Origin: Bryobacterales bacterium
GTDB lineage: Bacteria; Acidobacteriota; Terriglobia; Bryobacterales; Bryobacteraceae
Assembly (NCBI GenBank): GCA_020847045.1
Contig: JADLCT010000014.1
Coordinates: 124,001 to 188,000, forward strand
DNA: 64,000 nucleotides
Reading direction: 5' to 3'
Each line of letters starts with the position of its first letter. Positions within the stretch are counted from its first letter, which is position 1. A model generated the notes under the pieces. It worked only from the letters and a program-made list of their open reading frames with translations. It did no database searches and had not been told where the DNA came from. The translations under genes and the position numbers were made by a program. This document shows, one piece after another, positions 24,981 to 33,659 of the stretch.

Positions 24981-27056
24981 TCAGGGCCGGTAGCCCAAAT
25001 CTTCGTAATACGCAGTGGGAACCTCGAAAACCGGACTGGGGAAGTAGCGGGCCAGCGAACCGTTGACGTTGGGAATCACCGGATCCGCACTCTCCATATA
25101 AATAATGGCCTGCTGCTGTGCGGCAAAACCGGCGGCGCTGAAGGCGGAAGGCTCGATGGCTGCCAAAAAAGTGTGCGGGTTGGCAGGCAGGCCGCGCACC
25201 TGCGCTACGGCCAGGTCGTGGCGGTACACCGACGTGGATTCGAGCATATTGGCCGAGCGGACCAGCAGGGAATTCGATGGGTTGGGCACGGTGCGGTCTC
25301 CCCGGGCGATTTGAAAGAGAGTCCGTTTGATGGGGACACCCGGCAAAGTGGCTGATTTCAGATGGGGCGCGTAGCTGGCCGGGGCGCCGGGCGCCTCCGC
25401 CCATTCCAGAGCGGCCAGAAAATCCTGCCAGGCGGCCAGCAGAGGATTGCCGAGCACCCGCACGGGTTCATACCGGAAGGGAAGCCCGGGCCCGGCCTCC
25501 AAACCGGTGAAGCCAAACCGGTCCATCCACGCGCGCAGTTCGCCGCCGCGGCCCGAACCATAGAGCAGCGTGGGCAGGGCCGAGCCGCCTCCCACGTTCA
25601 ACGTGGCCGCGCGAAGATCGGGCTCCACGGCATGCAGCAGAGTCCCATAGAAGGCGCCAAGCGACTGGCCAATATAAGATGTTCGCGCGCCGTTCAATTC
25701 CGGCCTGCCGTCGCCATCCAGATCCACTCCTTCGCGCAGCACGCGCAGCAGTTGCATCAGGTCGGCGGCGGTTTGCCGCACGCAATCGCGGGTGAGGACG
25801 GGCGCCTCGGCGCCGGTTTGTACGCAGCCCTCTCCGGGTGTGATGCGGCCGTCGCCCGAGCGATCAATGCCGCGGCCGCGCGCAGGCAGAACCAGTTCCT
25901 GCCCGCCCGCCATGGTGAGCACGAGTGTGGTGCCTGCGCCGTAGCCGTGTCCGAAGGCATTGATGGAAACCACGGCGTAGCCCGAGCTGAGTTGGCCCAC
26001 GGCGAGCACGGTGGGAAAGCCGAAGCGGTTGTCGCCGAAGCCGTGACCGGCCACCAGTACGGGATACCCGCCCGGCGGCATCGGCGACGAAGGCAAGTAG
26101 ACGGTCATCTCGATTTCGTCCTCACCGAGGGGGACTGGTTCGGTGGCGGTGGGAGTTTCGGGCAGAAGTCCACGCTCGTCGAGAAATCGCGGGGCACGAA
26201 AACTGGCGATGGCCATTCTGCGCACACCCGTGGCGGGCAGAAGCGAGAGTGAGGCGGGGAAAGGAACATCCTCGGTTTCGCCGGAAGCGCCCACTTCGGC
26301 GCGGAGCAGACCGCCGCTCAGGGTTGAGAGATTCACAATCCCCTGGACGCCGCGCAGGAAGCGGGGCGGCGTTCGCATCACCACGTCGCGGGCGCGTTCG
26401 AGAAAGGCTGTTGCGCTCAGTGTCGTGTACAGGCTCGCTCCCACGATGCGGCGGTTGGGAGGGAGCACGCCGGCGTACCGGGCCACGGCGTCGCTGAGTT
26501 GCACGCAGTAGCTGCCGCCGATGGTCTTTTCCAGACAGGCGCGAAAACCGGCGTCTTCGGTTACGGGCTCGCCCGCCCGGTCCAGCACGGCGTCGGTGAT
26601 GAGGACTGCGTAGCGCCGCGCGCCTTCGAATGCCTCGTCGGGTTTGGCGAAGGCCCGGTTCGTGAAGGGGTCGTATACCACCTCATTGATGGGCGTAAGA
26701 TGACCCGCCGGTTGCAGGTGGTAGCGCTCCGGCTGCACCGGATCGAGCCAGAGAAAATGGATGCCCGCGCGCAGTGTTTCCGGCTGTACGGCGCCGCTGA
26801 ACTTGACGGTGATCCGCGTGTTCAGGGCAAAACCATCAAGCTGGTTCAGCGTCCGGTCGAGCGCGAAATCGAAGAAGGGGCTGGCGGGGCGTTGGATGCG
26901 CAATCCGGTCACCTGGCGCGTGTCGGGTATGGTTTGAAAATCAGTGGGGTAGGGGCCGATGTCGGCGCGCCGGGGATCGAATTCGACACGGACACCGGCA
27001 GCATGCGCGCAGGAAAGCAGGAGCGTTGCAATCAGGAAGCTGAGTATCCGGTTCAC
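24981..27056 (-). CDS. Secreted lipase-like alpha/beta hydrolase
   Basis: 691 residues from GTG 27056; from this codon a signal peptide is evident (about 1-19, RILSFLIATLLLSCAHA). The N-terminal half is a large Ig-like/lipase-N-terminal-type region with long hydrophobic strands. The hydrolase part has VAGHGFGDNRFGFP, YAVVSINAFGHGYG and the nucleophile elbow YIGQSLGAF near 490. GDGRITPGEGC and DLDGDGRPE are short Asp-rich loops that look like calcium-binding sites. The overall layout resembles the bacterial virulence-factor-lipase type, but the substrate is not known. A TACCCT hexamer lies 6 nt upstream of the GTG. Confidence 0.75.
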   Translation of the reverse strand: MNRILSFLIATLLLSCAHAAGVRVEFDPRRADIGPYPTDFQTIPDTRQVTGLRIQRPASPFFDFALDRTLNQLDGFALNTRITVKFSGAVQPETLRAGIHFLWLDPVQPERYHLQPAGHLTPINEVVYDPFTNRAFAKPDEAFEGARRYAVLITDAVLDRAGEPVTEDAGFRACLEKTIGGSYCVQLSDAVARYAGVLPPNRRIVGASLYTTLSATAFLERARDVVMRTPPRFLRGVQGIVNLSTLSGGLLRAEVGASGETEDVPFPASLSLLPATGVRRMAIASFRAPRFLDERGLLPETPTATEPVPLGEDEIEMTVYLPSSPMPPGGYPVLVAGHGFGDNRFGFPTVLAVGQLSSGYAVVSINAFGHGYGAGTTLVLTMAGGQELVLPARGRGIDRSGDGRITPGEGCVQTGAEAPVLTRDCVRQTAADLMQLLRVLREGVDLDGDGRPELNGARTSYIGQSLGAFYGTLLHAVEPDLRAATLNVGGGSALPTLLYGSGRGGELRAWMDRFGFTGLEAGPGLPFRYEPVRVLGNPLLAAWQDFLAALEWAEAPGAPASYAPHLKSATLPGVPIKRTLFQIARGDRTVPNPSNSLLVRSANMLESTSVYRHDLAVAQVRGLPANPHTFLAAIEPSAFSAAGFAAQQQAIIYMESADPVIPNVNGSLARYFPSPVFEVPTAYYEDLGYRP

Positions 27057-27217
27057 ACGACCAGGGTACGACGGGCGGTCCGCCGGGTGGTATCCCCCGT
27101 GTAGGGGCGCGCTGCCGTCAGGTGCTTGTTGCACAACGGTTTGCTGGGAATGTTCTGATTCGTTTTAGGCGAGAGATCGCCTTCGCTTCGCCCACTTCCC
27201 CAGCAGGTGAACATGAC

Positions 27218-27568
27218 ATGCCAACTTCAGCAGCGGCGCCGGCAAGGGCGCACACAAACCCGCTTGTTTCTGCGCAGCCACCGGTTCAAGCTCTGGCGGA
27301 ATTGGGTGCGGCTATGCGGATGGCCGAGACGGCGGATCACACAAGTGCTGGCGCGTGTGCGGTCGCTGCGGCACAGCAGGTTGCGGCGAGCCACACCGGG
27401 GGGAAGGGGATACGGAGTACCGCACGAGCCACCTGTGTCTGCCCTCGCTGCTACTCGCCCGACGTGGTGCCCTCGCGGAGGCAGACGCTCACGATCCGGC
27501 TGTTGAGAGCGGCTGGCGTTGTCCGGCTACGATGCCAGTGTTGCGGACGGCGCAGTTGGTGGTTTTGA
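27218..27568 (+). CDS. Small zinc-ribbon protein
   Basis: 116 residues from ATG 27218; the longer in-frame start at 27122 has no supporting signal. The first 70 residues are Ala/Gln-rich and low in pattern. The last 45 carry two CxxC knuckles, CPRC and CQCC, spaced as in a rubredoxin-like zinc ribbon, separated by a basic stretch (PSRRQTLTIRLLRA), and end in SWWF. Small ribbons of this kind bind nucleic acid or protein. Its small size, and an overlapping frame that is also open here, make the call uncertain. It lies 47 bp before the epimerase gene. Confidence 0.5.
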   Translation: MPTSAAAPARAHTNPLVSAQPPVQALAELGAAMRMAETADHTSAGACAVAAAQQVAASHTGGKGIRSTARATCVCPRCYSPDVVPSRRQTLTIRLLRAAGVVRLRCQCCGRRSWWF

Positions 27569-27615
27569 TCCACGCATTCGGGGGTGGCCGAGGCCGGCTA
27601 TGTTAATTTAGGCGG

Positions 27616-28584
27616 ATGCGATTCCTTGTTACGGGTGCGCAGGGCTGTATCGGCGCGTGGGTGGTTAAGCAACTGCTCGATCAGAATATCCCGGTTGTTT
27701 CTCTCGATTTAGGCACGGAGTTGGAACGCCTGGAGCTGATTTCTGAGTTGGCCGCCAGCCCGCTGCTGGAGCGCGTGGCCGGGCGGATCGAAGACACCGA
27801 TCTGCTTACCCACCTGGTGCGCGATCAGGAAATTACGCATATCATCCACCTGGCCGCCGTGCTGATGCCGTTTTGTCAGACGCAGCCCGTCTCCGGCGGC
27901 ATGATCAACGTGATTGGCACCTTGAATGTATTTCAGGCGGCGCGGGACGCCGGACGTCCTGTGCGCGTGGTCTATGCCTCATCGTCAGCCGTGTGGGGGC
28001 CCGAGGATGCGTATGGCGCGCGGCCGCTTTCCGAAGAAGACCCGCTCAAGCCCGGCACTCACTACGGGGTCTTCAAGATGGCCAACGAAGGGAGCGCCCG
28101 CATCTTTTATCAAGCCAGCGGGATTAGCTCCATCGGTCTGCGGCCCTGGACGGTGTATGGCGTGGGACGCGACCGCGGCTTGACGGCCGATCCGTCGCTG
28201 GCTATGAAAGCCGCCGTGCTGGGCAAGCCCTTCCAGATTCGCGTCTCGGGTTTCATGGACATGCAGTATGTTGAGGATGTGGCCGAGACGTTCGTGAAGT
28301 GCGCGCAGTCGGCGTTGGAAGGCGCGCATGTGTTCAATATGGCGGGCGATATCGTGCAGATGAGTGACCTGGTGGCGATGATCGAGCGCCTGGCGCCGGA
28401 GTCGCGCGGACTGCTGAGCGTCAGCGGGCCGCAAGTGCCGGTGAGCTTTCATATGGATGCGACGGCGCTGCACACGGCCGTGCCGGGCATCGCGCACACC
28501 TCGCTGGAGGCCGGCGTCGAGCAGACTCTGAACCGGTTTGAAGCGTTGAAGCTCACCGGACGTCTGACGCCGGAGATCGGGTAA
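27616..28584 (+). CDS. NAD-dependent epimerase/dehydratase (extended SDR)
   Basis: 322 residues. The N-terminal cofactor motif VTGAQGCIGAWV (about 5-16) is of the TGxxGxxG type. The catalytic YGVFK motif (Tyr and Lys four apart) lies near 152-156, after the SSSAVWG block carrying the Ser. Members act on nucleotide-sugars or related NAD-linked substrates in the cytoplasm. The last 80 residues are the substrate-binding part, and there is no other sugar gene nearby to suggest which sugar. It stands alone between a small zinc-ribbon gene and a convergent TPR gene. Confidence 0.85.
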   Translation: MRFLVTGAQGCIGAWVVKQLLDQNIPVVSLDLGTELERLELISELAASPLLERVAGRIEDTDLLTHLVRDQEITHIIHLAAVLMPFCQTQPVSGGMINVIGTLNVFQAARDAGRPVRVVYASSSAVWGPEDAYGARPLSEEDPLKPGTHYGVFKMANEGSARIFYQASGISSIGLRPWTVYGVGRDRGLTADPSLAMKAAVLGKPFQIRVSGFMDMQYVEDVAETFVKCAQSALEGAHVFNMAGDIVQMSDLVAMIERLAPESRGLLSVSGPQVPVSFHMDATALHTAVPGIAHTSLEAGVEQTLNRFEALKLTGRLTPEIG

Positions 28585-28650
28585 GGCGCGGCAGTTTGCT
28601 GCGGGCCGTAACCGCCGGCCATGCAGCGCGGTGAATCCTCTGGCTCCGGC

Positions 28651-30303
28651 TCAGCGGAAGTCGACCGAGACGGCGCGCCGTGTGGCGGGATCGTAGCTCA
28701 CTTCGACGGGCACGGGCGGCGTTTGCGCGCCACAGCGTAACTCCACCTCTTTGCCGGTGGCTCGCGTGCCGCGCTCCAGCACCAGTTCTTTCAGCGCGCT
28801 GCCATTCCAGATGCGCAGCAGCGGCTCCGCTCCACGGCCGCATACCAGTTCGCGCAACTCGCCTTCGACGGCCTCCTTGCCGCGAAGCTGATTCCAGGCC
28901 TCGGGCGCCGCAGCCGCCGGGCGGCGTGGCGTAGCCGTGGGCGGAACGGCCGATTGCGAACCGCGCAGCTCTTCCACAAGCGCTTCGGCGCGCTCGCGGT
29001 CAAGACGGTTTCCGGCCGTGGCCACCGCTGTTGCGGCCGCCTTTTGTCCCGCCACAACCAACCCCTCCTGGTGGCGCGCCAGAGCCAGGGCGTACCACAT
29101 GCGTGATTGCCTCGGCAGCACGGAGACGGCCTTCTCCAACCACTCGATGGCGCGCGCCGGGCGGCCCTGCGACTCCTCCATCTGCCCCAGCAGGAAGTAG
29201 GCCTCGGCGTGGTTGGGCGTGCGGCGCACGGCCTCTTCCAGCAACTCGCGCACACGCGGAGCGTTCACCCCCAGCCGTTCCCGCTCCAGCAGCGCCAGCT
29301 CGAAGAAGGTTTGTCCGCGCGCCAAGGGGCTTTGCGCGGCCTTTTCAAAACGGACACGCGCGCCCGCCTCATCGCCACCGGCCAGGGCGAGCAATCCCGT
29401 TTCGTGCAGGACGCCGGGATCGTCCGGGCGCGCCGCCTCGGCGCCGGTGAGCAGCGCCCGCGCATATTTCACGCTGCCTACACGCAGAGCCAGGTCAGCC
29501 AGCACGAGCAGGGCCCGCGCCTCGGGAATGGTCTCTTCCTCCACGGCCGCGGGCGGGTCCGGTTTGCGTCCTGTCTTCCAGCCCGGCGCCGGCCGCCGCA
29601 CATACTGAGGCAGTTCCGCGATGAGCGGCCCCAGTTCGGCCTCCTCGATGGGGTCGAACGGCGGCATCACATGCCGCGTGTCCCCTCCCCCCCGAGCCTG
29701 AATGAGGTGGATCAGCGCCCAGGACTGCGCATAAAACAGAGGCACGGCGCGGCCGGGCAGCGCGGAGATGTCGCCACGCGCGGCGGCGGCCATGCGCGCG
29801 GCATCCAAGACGCCTTCGGCGCGCAGCATGGCCACATGCCCGGCCACCGGTTCGCCCGTCACGATCTCACCATCGGCGCGGAGCGTCGAGTGAAACTCGG
29901 CGATGCCCTCCTCCTGCCAGCGCGGCAGAGGCCCGGCGGAATGGTGCAGCACCAGGTGGGCATATTCGTGCACCGCGCCGCGCAGCGTGCCGTCGCCCGC
30001 ATCCAGAAGCACAATATAGTCGCGGTCGGCGCCCGCCTGAAAAAAACCCTTCGTGGAGGCTGCCGTGCGCAGGGGCGCGAACTGGCGCTCATCGCTGAAT
30101 AGCACCACGCGCACAGGCAGCGGCGGCGTGCCCCAGGATTGAAAATGCTGCCGCGCCAGTTCCATGCGGCGCAACAGTTGCGTGGCGCGCGCCTTGCTGG
30201 AGTCGGTGTAGATCTCGAAATGCGCCGAATGCGCATGCCGCCACTCGGCGCCCCACGCCGCCTGCGCGCACAACATGGCCGCCCAGAACCATCGCCGTCT
30301 CAT
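28651..30303 (-). CDS. Secreted gluzincin-like protein with TPR repeats (DUF1570-like)
   Basis: 550 residues. Signal peptide about 1-18 (FWAAMLCAQAAWGAEW). A peptidase-MA-like domain follows, with VHEYAHLVLHH near 108-118: an HExxH zinc motif whose third ligand, Glu, is expected in the WQEEGIAEFH block about 20 residues on. From about 270 to 440 there are four or five TPR-like repeats (e.g. EAYFLLGQMEESQGRPARAIEWLEKA region). The C-terminal 100 residues form a small beta-rich domain. It is likely a periplasmic metallopeptidase or a scaffold. It is divergent from the GAF-ANTAR gene. Confidence 0.7.
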   Translation of the reverse strand: MRRRWFWAAMLCAQAAWGAEWRHAHSAHFEIYTDSSKARATQLLRRMELARQHFQSWGTPPLPVRVVLFSDERQFAPLRTAASTKGFFQAGADRDYIVLLDAGDGTLRGAVHEYAHLVLHHSAGPLPRWQEEGIAEFHSTLRADGEIVTGEPVAGHVAMLRAEGVLDAARMAAAARGDISALPGRAVPLFYAQSWALIHLIQARGGGDTRHVMPPFDPIEEAELGPLIAELPQYVRRPAPGWKTGRKPDPPAAVEEETIPEARALLVLADLALRVGSVKYARALLTGAEAARPDDPGVLHETGLLALAGGDEAGARVRFEKAAQSPLARGQTFFELALLERERLGVNAPRVRELLEEAVRRTPNHAEAYFLLGQMEESQGRPARAIEWLEKAVSVLPRQSRMWYALALARHQEGLVVAGQKAAATAVATAGNRLDRERAEALVEELRGSQSAVPPTATPRRPAAAAPEAWNQLRGKEAVEGELRELVCGRGAEPLLRIWNGSALKELVLERGTRATGKEVELRCGAQTPPVPVEVSYDPATRRAVSVDFR

Positions 30304-30330
30304 GCCGGCTCCCCAGCGAATGCACTGAAA

Positions 30331-30369
30331 TGTGACCCTGTGGGGTCCGCGTGGCAGGGTGGTGTCACA
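30331..30369. repeat. Imperfect inverted repeat in the divergent intergenic region
   Basis: TGTGACCCTG (30331-30340) can pair with CAGGG (30355-30359) and TCACA (30365-30369), interrupted by a bulge. It lies 28 bp upstream of the minus-strand gene start. It may be an operator or an mRNA hairpin. The rest of 30304-30584 shows no gene. Confidence 0.3.
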
Positions 30370-30584
30370 GTCATCCCTTTTATCGGATGAAGGGGGCGAG
30401 GAGCAATAGTGCGCACTGCACGGCTCACGCTGACATGGTACTTGTTTGACGTGGTCTTCACGTTCCCCATTTGTTCGCTTTTGGGCCCGATTTCCTCCTG
30501 CGAGTGGGAGTGGAAAAGTTTCCGATCAACGGTATAAGAAATTTCGATTGGACCGCCGCTTACCCGCCCACCTACGCTGGATCC

Positions 30585-31331
30585 ATGCTGGCCGAACTGG
30601 GACCTGCCATGGTCGAACTGTTGCACCGCATGAGCAGGATCGTTAGCTCGGGCGCTCCGTTGGACGAGATTCTGGGCGAGGTGGCCAGCCTCACCGCGCA
30701 GGCCACGGGAGGCGATGCCTGCCTGGTGTACCAGTCGGATCTGCCGAATGGAGAGCTTCTGCTAAGGGCATCTTTTGGACGCGCCGCCGGGGAGACGGCA
30801 GCCCCCCGCATCAAGCTGGCCCAAGGAGAGGATGCGGGCGCGGCCGGGCCGTGGAGCGTGACCGCCATCGCGCGGAACGCCGCCGCCGATCCGCGATACG
30901 CAATTTTTCCCGCTATGGCCGGGGGCGGCTATCAAGCTCTGCTTTCCGCGCCGCTGGTGAGTGGCGGGCAGGCGGTTGGCGTCCTCTGCGTCCACTACAG
31001 CGCCGAACGCCATCACACGGCTGGCGAGATCGCGTTGGTGACCTTTGTGGGCGAGCAACTGGGCTGCGCCCTGACGCGCGGCCGCCTGGAGGAGGAGGTC
31101 GCGCGCCTGGCCGCCGAAAAGCAGGAGATTGAGAACGAATTGATCACCCGCAAGCTGGTGGAGCGCGCCAAGGGAATTCTGCAGCACAGCGAAGGACTCA
31201 CCGAGGAAGAGGCCTATCTGAGATTGCGCAATGAGAGCCGCCGCATGCGGCGTCCAATGAAGGAACTGGCCGAGGCGATCATTCTGGGCGAGGAGACGCG
31301 GCGGCGGGCCGCGGGCGCGCGCGCCGATTAA
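30585..31331 (+). CDS. GAF-ANTAR regulator (RNA-binding antiterminator type)
   Basis: 248 residues from ATG 30585; the reading frame is open 38 residues further upstream but that stretch is not domain-like. A GAF sensor domain spans about 15-165 (LLSAPLVSGGQAVGVLCVHY near its end). A short coiled linker (LEEEVARLAAEKQEIENELI) leads to an ANTAR domain at about 190-240, with ITRKLVERAKGIL and TEEEAYLRLR. ANTAR proteins bind paired stem-loops in mRNA leaders to prevent termination, in response to a signal sensed here by the GAF domain. No paired hexaloop target was spotted near it. The signal and targets are unknown. Confidence 0.85.
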   Translation: MLAELGPAMVELLHRMSRIVSSGAPLDEILGEVASLTAQATGGDACLVYQSDLPNGELLLRASFGRAAGETAAPRIKLAQGEDAGAAGPWSVTAIARNAAADPRYAIFPAMAGGGYQALLSAPLVSGGQAVGVLCVHYSAERHHTAGEIALVTFVGEQLGCALTRGRLEEEVARLAAEKQEIENELITRKLVERAKGILQHSEGLTEEEAYLRLRNESRRMRRPMKELAEAIILGEETRRRAAGARAD

Positions 31332-31363
31332 GCGGCGTCCGGGCGGAGCTGGTGGCGGCGCGG

Positions 31364-31369
31364 TATAGT
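31364..31369 (+). promoter_or_regulatory. -10-like hexamer 7 nt before the LamG-like gene
   Basis: TATAGT (5 of 6 matches) ends 7 nt before ATG 31377. No ribosome-binding site in the gap. Confidence 0.4.
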
Positions 31370-31376
31370 ATGCCGC

Positions 31377-32186
31377 ATGAGGACGCTTCTTCCGTTCGCG
31401 CTGCTGCTGGCCGCGCCCCTGATCGCCCAGAAGCCCCAAGGGCTGCTGTTTCACGCCTCGTTCGAAACCAGTACGGCGAAGGTGGCGCGCGGCGACGGGC
31501 GCATCTACTCGGCGCCCAGCTATAAACAACAGGGCGAGGCCAAGCCGGGACTGGCCGCCGCCGCCAACGTGGCGCTGGCTCCCGGCCAAGGGCGCAACGG
31601 CTCGGGCGCGCTGCTGTTCAAAGCCAAGAATGAGAATGCCGTTTTTTACAAAGCCACCGGTAACATGGCCTTCCGGCCCAAGGATTGGACCGGGACGATC
31701 TCCTTCTTTCTGAAACTCGACCCGGATGCGGACCTGGCGCCGGGTTTTTGCGATCCCGTGCAGGTGACCGACAAAGCCTACAACGATTCGGCCATCTGGG
31801 TGGATTTCACCAAGGACGACCGGCCGCGGCATTTCCGGCTTGGCGTCTTTGGCGAATTGAAGGCCTGGAACACGTCCGGGCAGACCACCGGCGTGAATCC
31901 GCTGTTTGAGCAGCGGCTGGTGGTGGTGAAGAAGCCACCGTTCACGCGCGATGCCTGGACGCACGTAGCCATTACGCATACGGCGCTGGGAAGCGGCAAG
32001 GGCGCGGCTACGCTCTATGTGAACGGCGAGGCCGTGGGCGCGGCGCCCGGCATCGCCGAGAGCTTCGCCTGGGATCCGGCAATGGCGGCCATCCGTCTGG
32101 GAGTGAACTATACGGGACTGATGGACGACGTGATGGTGTTCAGCCGGGCTTTGACGGCGGCCGAGGTGAAGTCGCTGGGGCGTTGA
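31377..32186 (+). CDS. Secreted LamG/concanavalin-like protein
   Basis: 269 residues. Signal peptide about 1-17 (TLLPFALLLAAPLIAQ). The mature part has the pattern of a LamG/jelly-roll domain: GLLFHASFETS near the start, WTGTISFFLKLDPDA in the middle, AWTHVAITHTALGSGKGAATLYVNGEAVG near 195-225, and GLMDDVMVFSRALTAAEV at the C-terminus. Such domains bind carbohydrate or protein ligands at the cell surface or in the periplasm; the ligand is unknown. Its short spacing (46 bp) after the GAF-ANTAR gene is filled by its own promoter-like element. Confidence 0.75.
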   Translation: MRTLLPFALLLAAPLIAQKPQGLLFHASFETSTAKVARGDGRIYSAPSYKQQGEAKPGLAAAANVALAPGQGRNGSGALLFKAKNENAVFYKATGNMAFRPKDWTGTISFFLKLDPDADLAPGFCDPVQVTDKAYNDSAIWVDFTKDDRPRHFRLGVFGELKAWNTSGQTTGVNPLFEQRLVVVKKPPFTRDAWTHVAITHTALGSGKGAATLYVNGEAVGAAPGIAESFAWDPAMAAIRLGVNYTGLMDDVMVFSRALTAAEVKSLGR

Positions 32187-32222
32187 GCGCGGCCACGGGC
32201 GCATGGGATAATCGAAGGACAC

Positions 32223-32777
32223 ATGGAACTGCGCGAATACCGGCCGCAACTGGGTCCCGATGAAGGGATTTTCGACCGCACCGACTTGCCGGGCGGGACG
32301 GGCTTTGAAGAAAGCATCCTGACCACGACGGTGGATGCGGCCATCAACTGGGCGCGCAAGAACTCCATCTGGCCGATGGCGTTCGGTCTGGCCTGCTGCG
32401 CCATCGAGATGATGGCGATGACCGCGTCGCGGTTCGACATTTCGCGCTTCGGCGCCGAGGTGTTCCGCGGGTCGCCACGGCAGTCCGATCTGATGATCAT
32501 CGCCGGACGCGTGTCGAACAAGATGGCGCCGGTGGTGCGGCATCTCTATCAACAGATGCCGGAGCCGCGCTGGGTGATCTCGATGGGCGCGTGCGCGACC
32601 TCGACCGGCGTGTTCAGCAACTATGCCCTGATTCCGGTGAACCAGGTGATTCCAGTGGATGTGTATGTGCCGGGATGCCCGCCGCGTCCGGAGCAGTTGA
32701 TTTACGCCATCATGCTTCTCCAGAAGAAGATTGAGAAGGAGAAGGGCGTGGCGATGAAGGTATTGAACCTGGACTAG
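32223..32777 (+). CDS. nuoB: NADH-quinone oxidoreductase subunit B, solitary
   Basis: 184 residues. The cluster-N2 cysteines are in place: the paired Cys of GLACCAIEM near 59-60, then the Cys of SMGACA near 124 and CPPRPE near 154. NuoB binds the [4Fe-4S] cluster N2 that passes electrons to quinone in complex I. GATAAT and GAAGGA upstream provide a promoter-like hexamer and a ribosome-binding site. No other nuo gene is nearby; in most genomes nuoB sits inside a nuoA-N operon, so this may be a second, dispersed copy or the complex I operon may be split here. Confidence 0.93.
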   Translation: MELREYRPQLGPDEGIFDRTDLPGGTGFEESILTTTVDAAINWARKNSIWPMAFGLACCAIEMMAMTASRFDISRFGAEVFRGSPRQSDLMIIAGRVSNKMAPVVRHLYQQMPEPRWVISMGACATSTGVFSNYALIPVNQVIPVDVYVPGCPPRPEQLIYAIMLLQKKIEKEKGVAMKVLNLD

Positions 32778-32805
32778 GGGCTCGCGGCCTCTTTCTTCCC
32801 CTTTT
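32777..32805 (+). terminator. Probable intrinsic terminator after nuoB
   Basis: GGGGC (32777-32781) pairs with GCCTC (32787-32791) around a 5-nt loop (one G-U pair), followed by a pyrimidine run TTTCTTCCCCTTTTT. The stem begins at the stop codon. Confidence 0.4.
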
Positions 32806-32877
32806 TCCTCACTCTCCTCCGCCTGGAACCGATAAGCAGTTCTAGGAGCGAGGGCGTTCGCCTCCGGGAGGTTAGAG

Positions 32878-33150
32878 ATGGAATTCTCAGCTTCACGCAT
32901 ACAGCTTGCCGCGCCGGCCGGAACGCCGGTGCAGGAGCGGCGTTTAGAACTGCGGCAACAGCAACAACTGATTCAGGCTGTAAAGAAGATCAACGAGACA
33001 GAGTTACGCGGCTCGAATCAGGAACTGCGGATCGTGGTGGACGAGGACAGCCGGAAGCCGGCTGTGCGGCTGGTCGACCGGGAGACGCAGGAGGTGCTGC
33101 AGCAATATCCGCCGAAGAGCATCCTCCATCGCGTGCGAAAGATGGCCTGA
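32878..33150 (+). CDS. flaG: FlaG-family flagellar protein
   Basis: 90 residues. The end of the protein (DEDSRKPAVRLVDRETQEVL, then QQYPPKSIL) matches the FlaG core, in which VRLVDRET and the QxPP block are diagnostic. FlaG is linked to filament length or filament-cap assembly. It is followed at 80 bp by fliS, and the pair usually flanks fliC or fliD, neither of which is here. GGGAGG precedes the ATG. A CCGATAA at 32829-32835 is half of a sigma-28 (FliA) promoter, but the expected TAAA half is missing. Confidence 0.8.
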   Translation: MEFSASRIQLAAPAGTPVQERRLELRQQQQLIQAVKKINETELRGSNQELRIVVDEDSRKPAVRLVDRETQEVLQQYPPKSILHRVRKMA

Positions 33151-33230
33151 GCGCGCACCGTGCGAATGGTGTTCACGGGTGCGGCATATAGAAGCGGTGC
33201 GATGGGTTCGCAACAGGGGAGAGAGACGGA

Positions 33231-33659
33231 ATGAATCCGTATGCAAGTCAGGCGTCGTTGGAGTGTGAGGTTCTACAGGCCGATCCTGTAGGATTGGTGC
33301 AACTGCTTTACCGTGGCGCGTTGGAGTCGATCCGTGGCGCGCGGGAGGGTCTGGCCAGGCAGGACCACGCGGAGCGTTCGCGGCACATCAGCCGGGCTGG
33401 CGCGATTCTGGGCGAGTTGATGTTGAGCGTCAACCGGGAGCAGGGTGGCGAGTTGGCGGCGAACCTGATCGAACTCTACGACTACACGCTTCACCTTGTG
33501 ACGCAGGCGCATGTCGAGCAGCGCGACGAACCGCTGGCCGAAGCGGCCAGACTGCTGCAAACGCTGTTGGAGGGGTGGAACGCGATTGCGGCGGAGCAGA
33601 CACAGCTCAGCGCCGCCGCGCCGGCCGAACCTTCGCTTGCCACCGCCGGATACTACTGA
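33231..33659 (+). CDS. fliS: Flagellar export chaperone FliS
   Basis: 142 residues. The pattern NPYASQASLECEVLQADP, then LVQLLYRGALESI and ISRAGAILGELMLSVN, is the FliS signature of a four-helix chaperone that caps the C-terminus of flagellin in the cytoplasm and prevents early polymerisation. LIELYDYTLHLVTQAH follows. The Ala/Pro-rich tail from about 122 is variable. GGGGAGAGAGA upstream gives a ribosome-binding site. The stop overlaps the convergent glycosidase-like gene by 7 bp. Flagellin is not in the window. Confidence 0.88.
   Translation: MNPYASQASLECEVLQADPVGLVQLLYRGALESIRGAREGLARQDHAERSRHISRAGAILGELMLSVNREQGGELAANLIELYDYTLHLVTQAHVEQRDEPLAEAARLLQTLLEGWNAIAAEQTQLSAAAPAEPSLATAGYY

Noticed and set aside
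27139-27160. Possible sigma-54 element TTGCAC...TTGCT before the zinc-ribbon gene
   Set aside because: The -24 and -12 halves are one base too far apart and the GG is missing.
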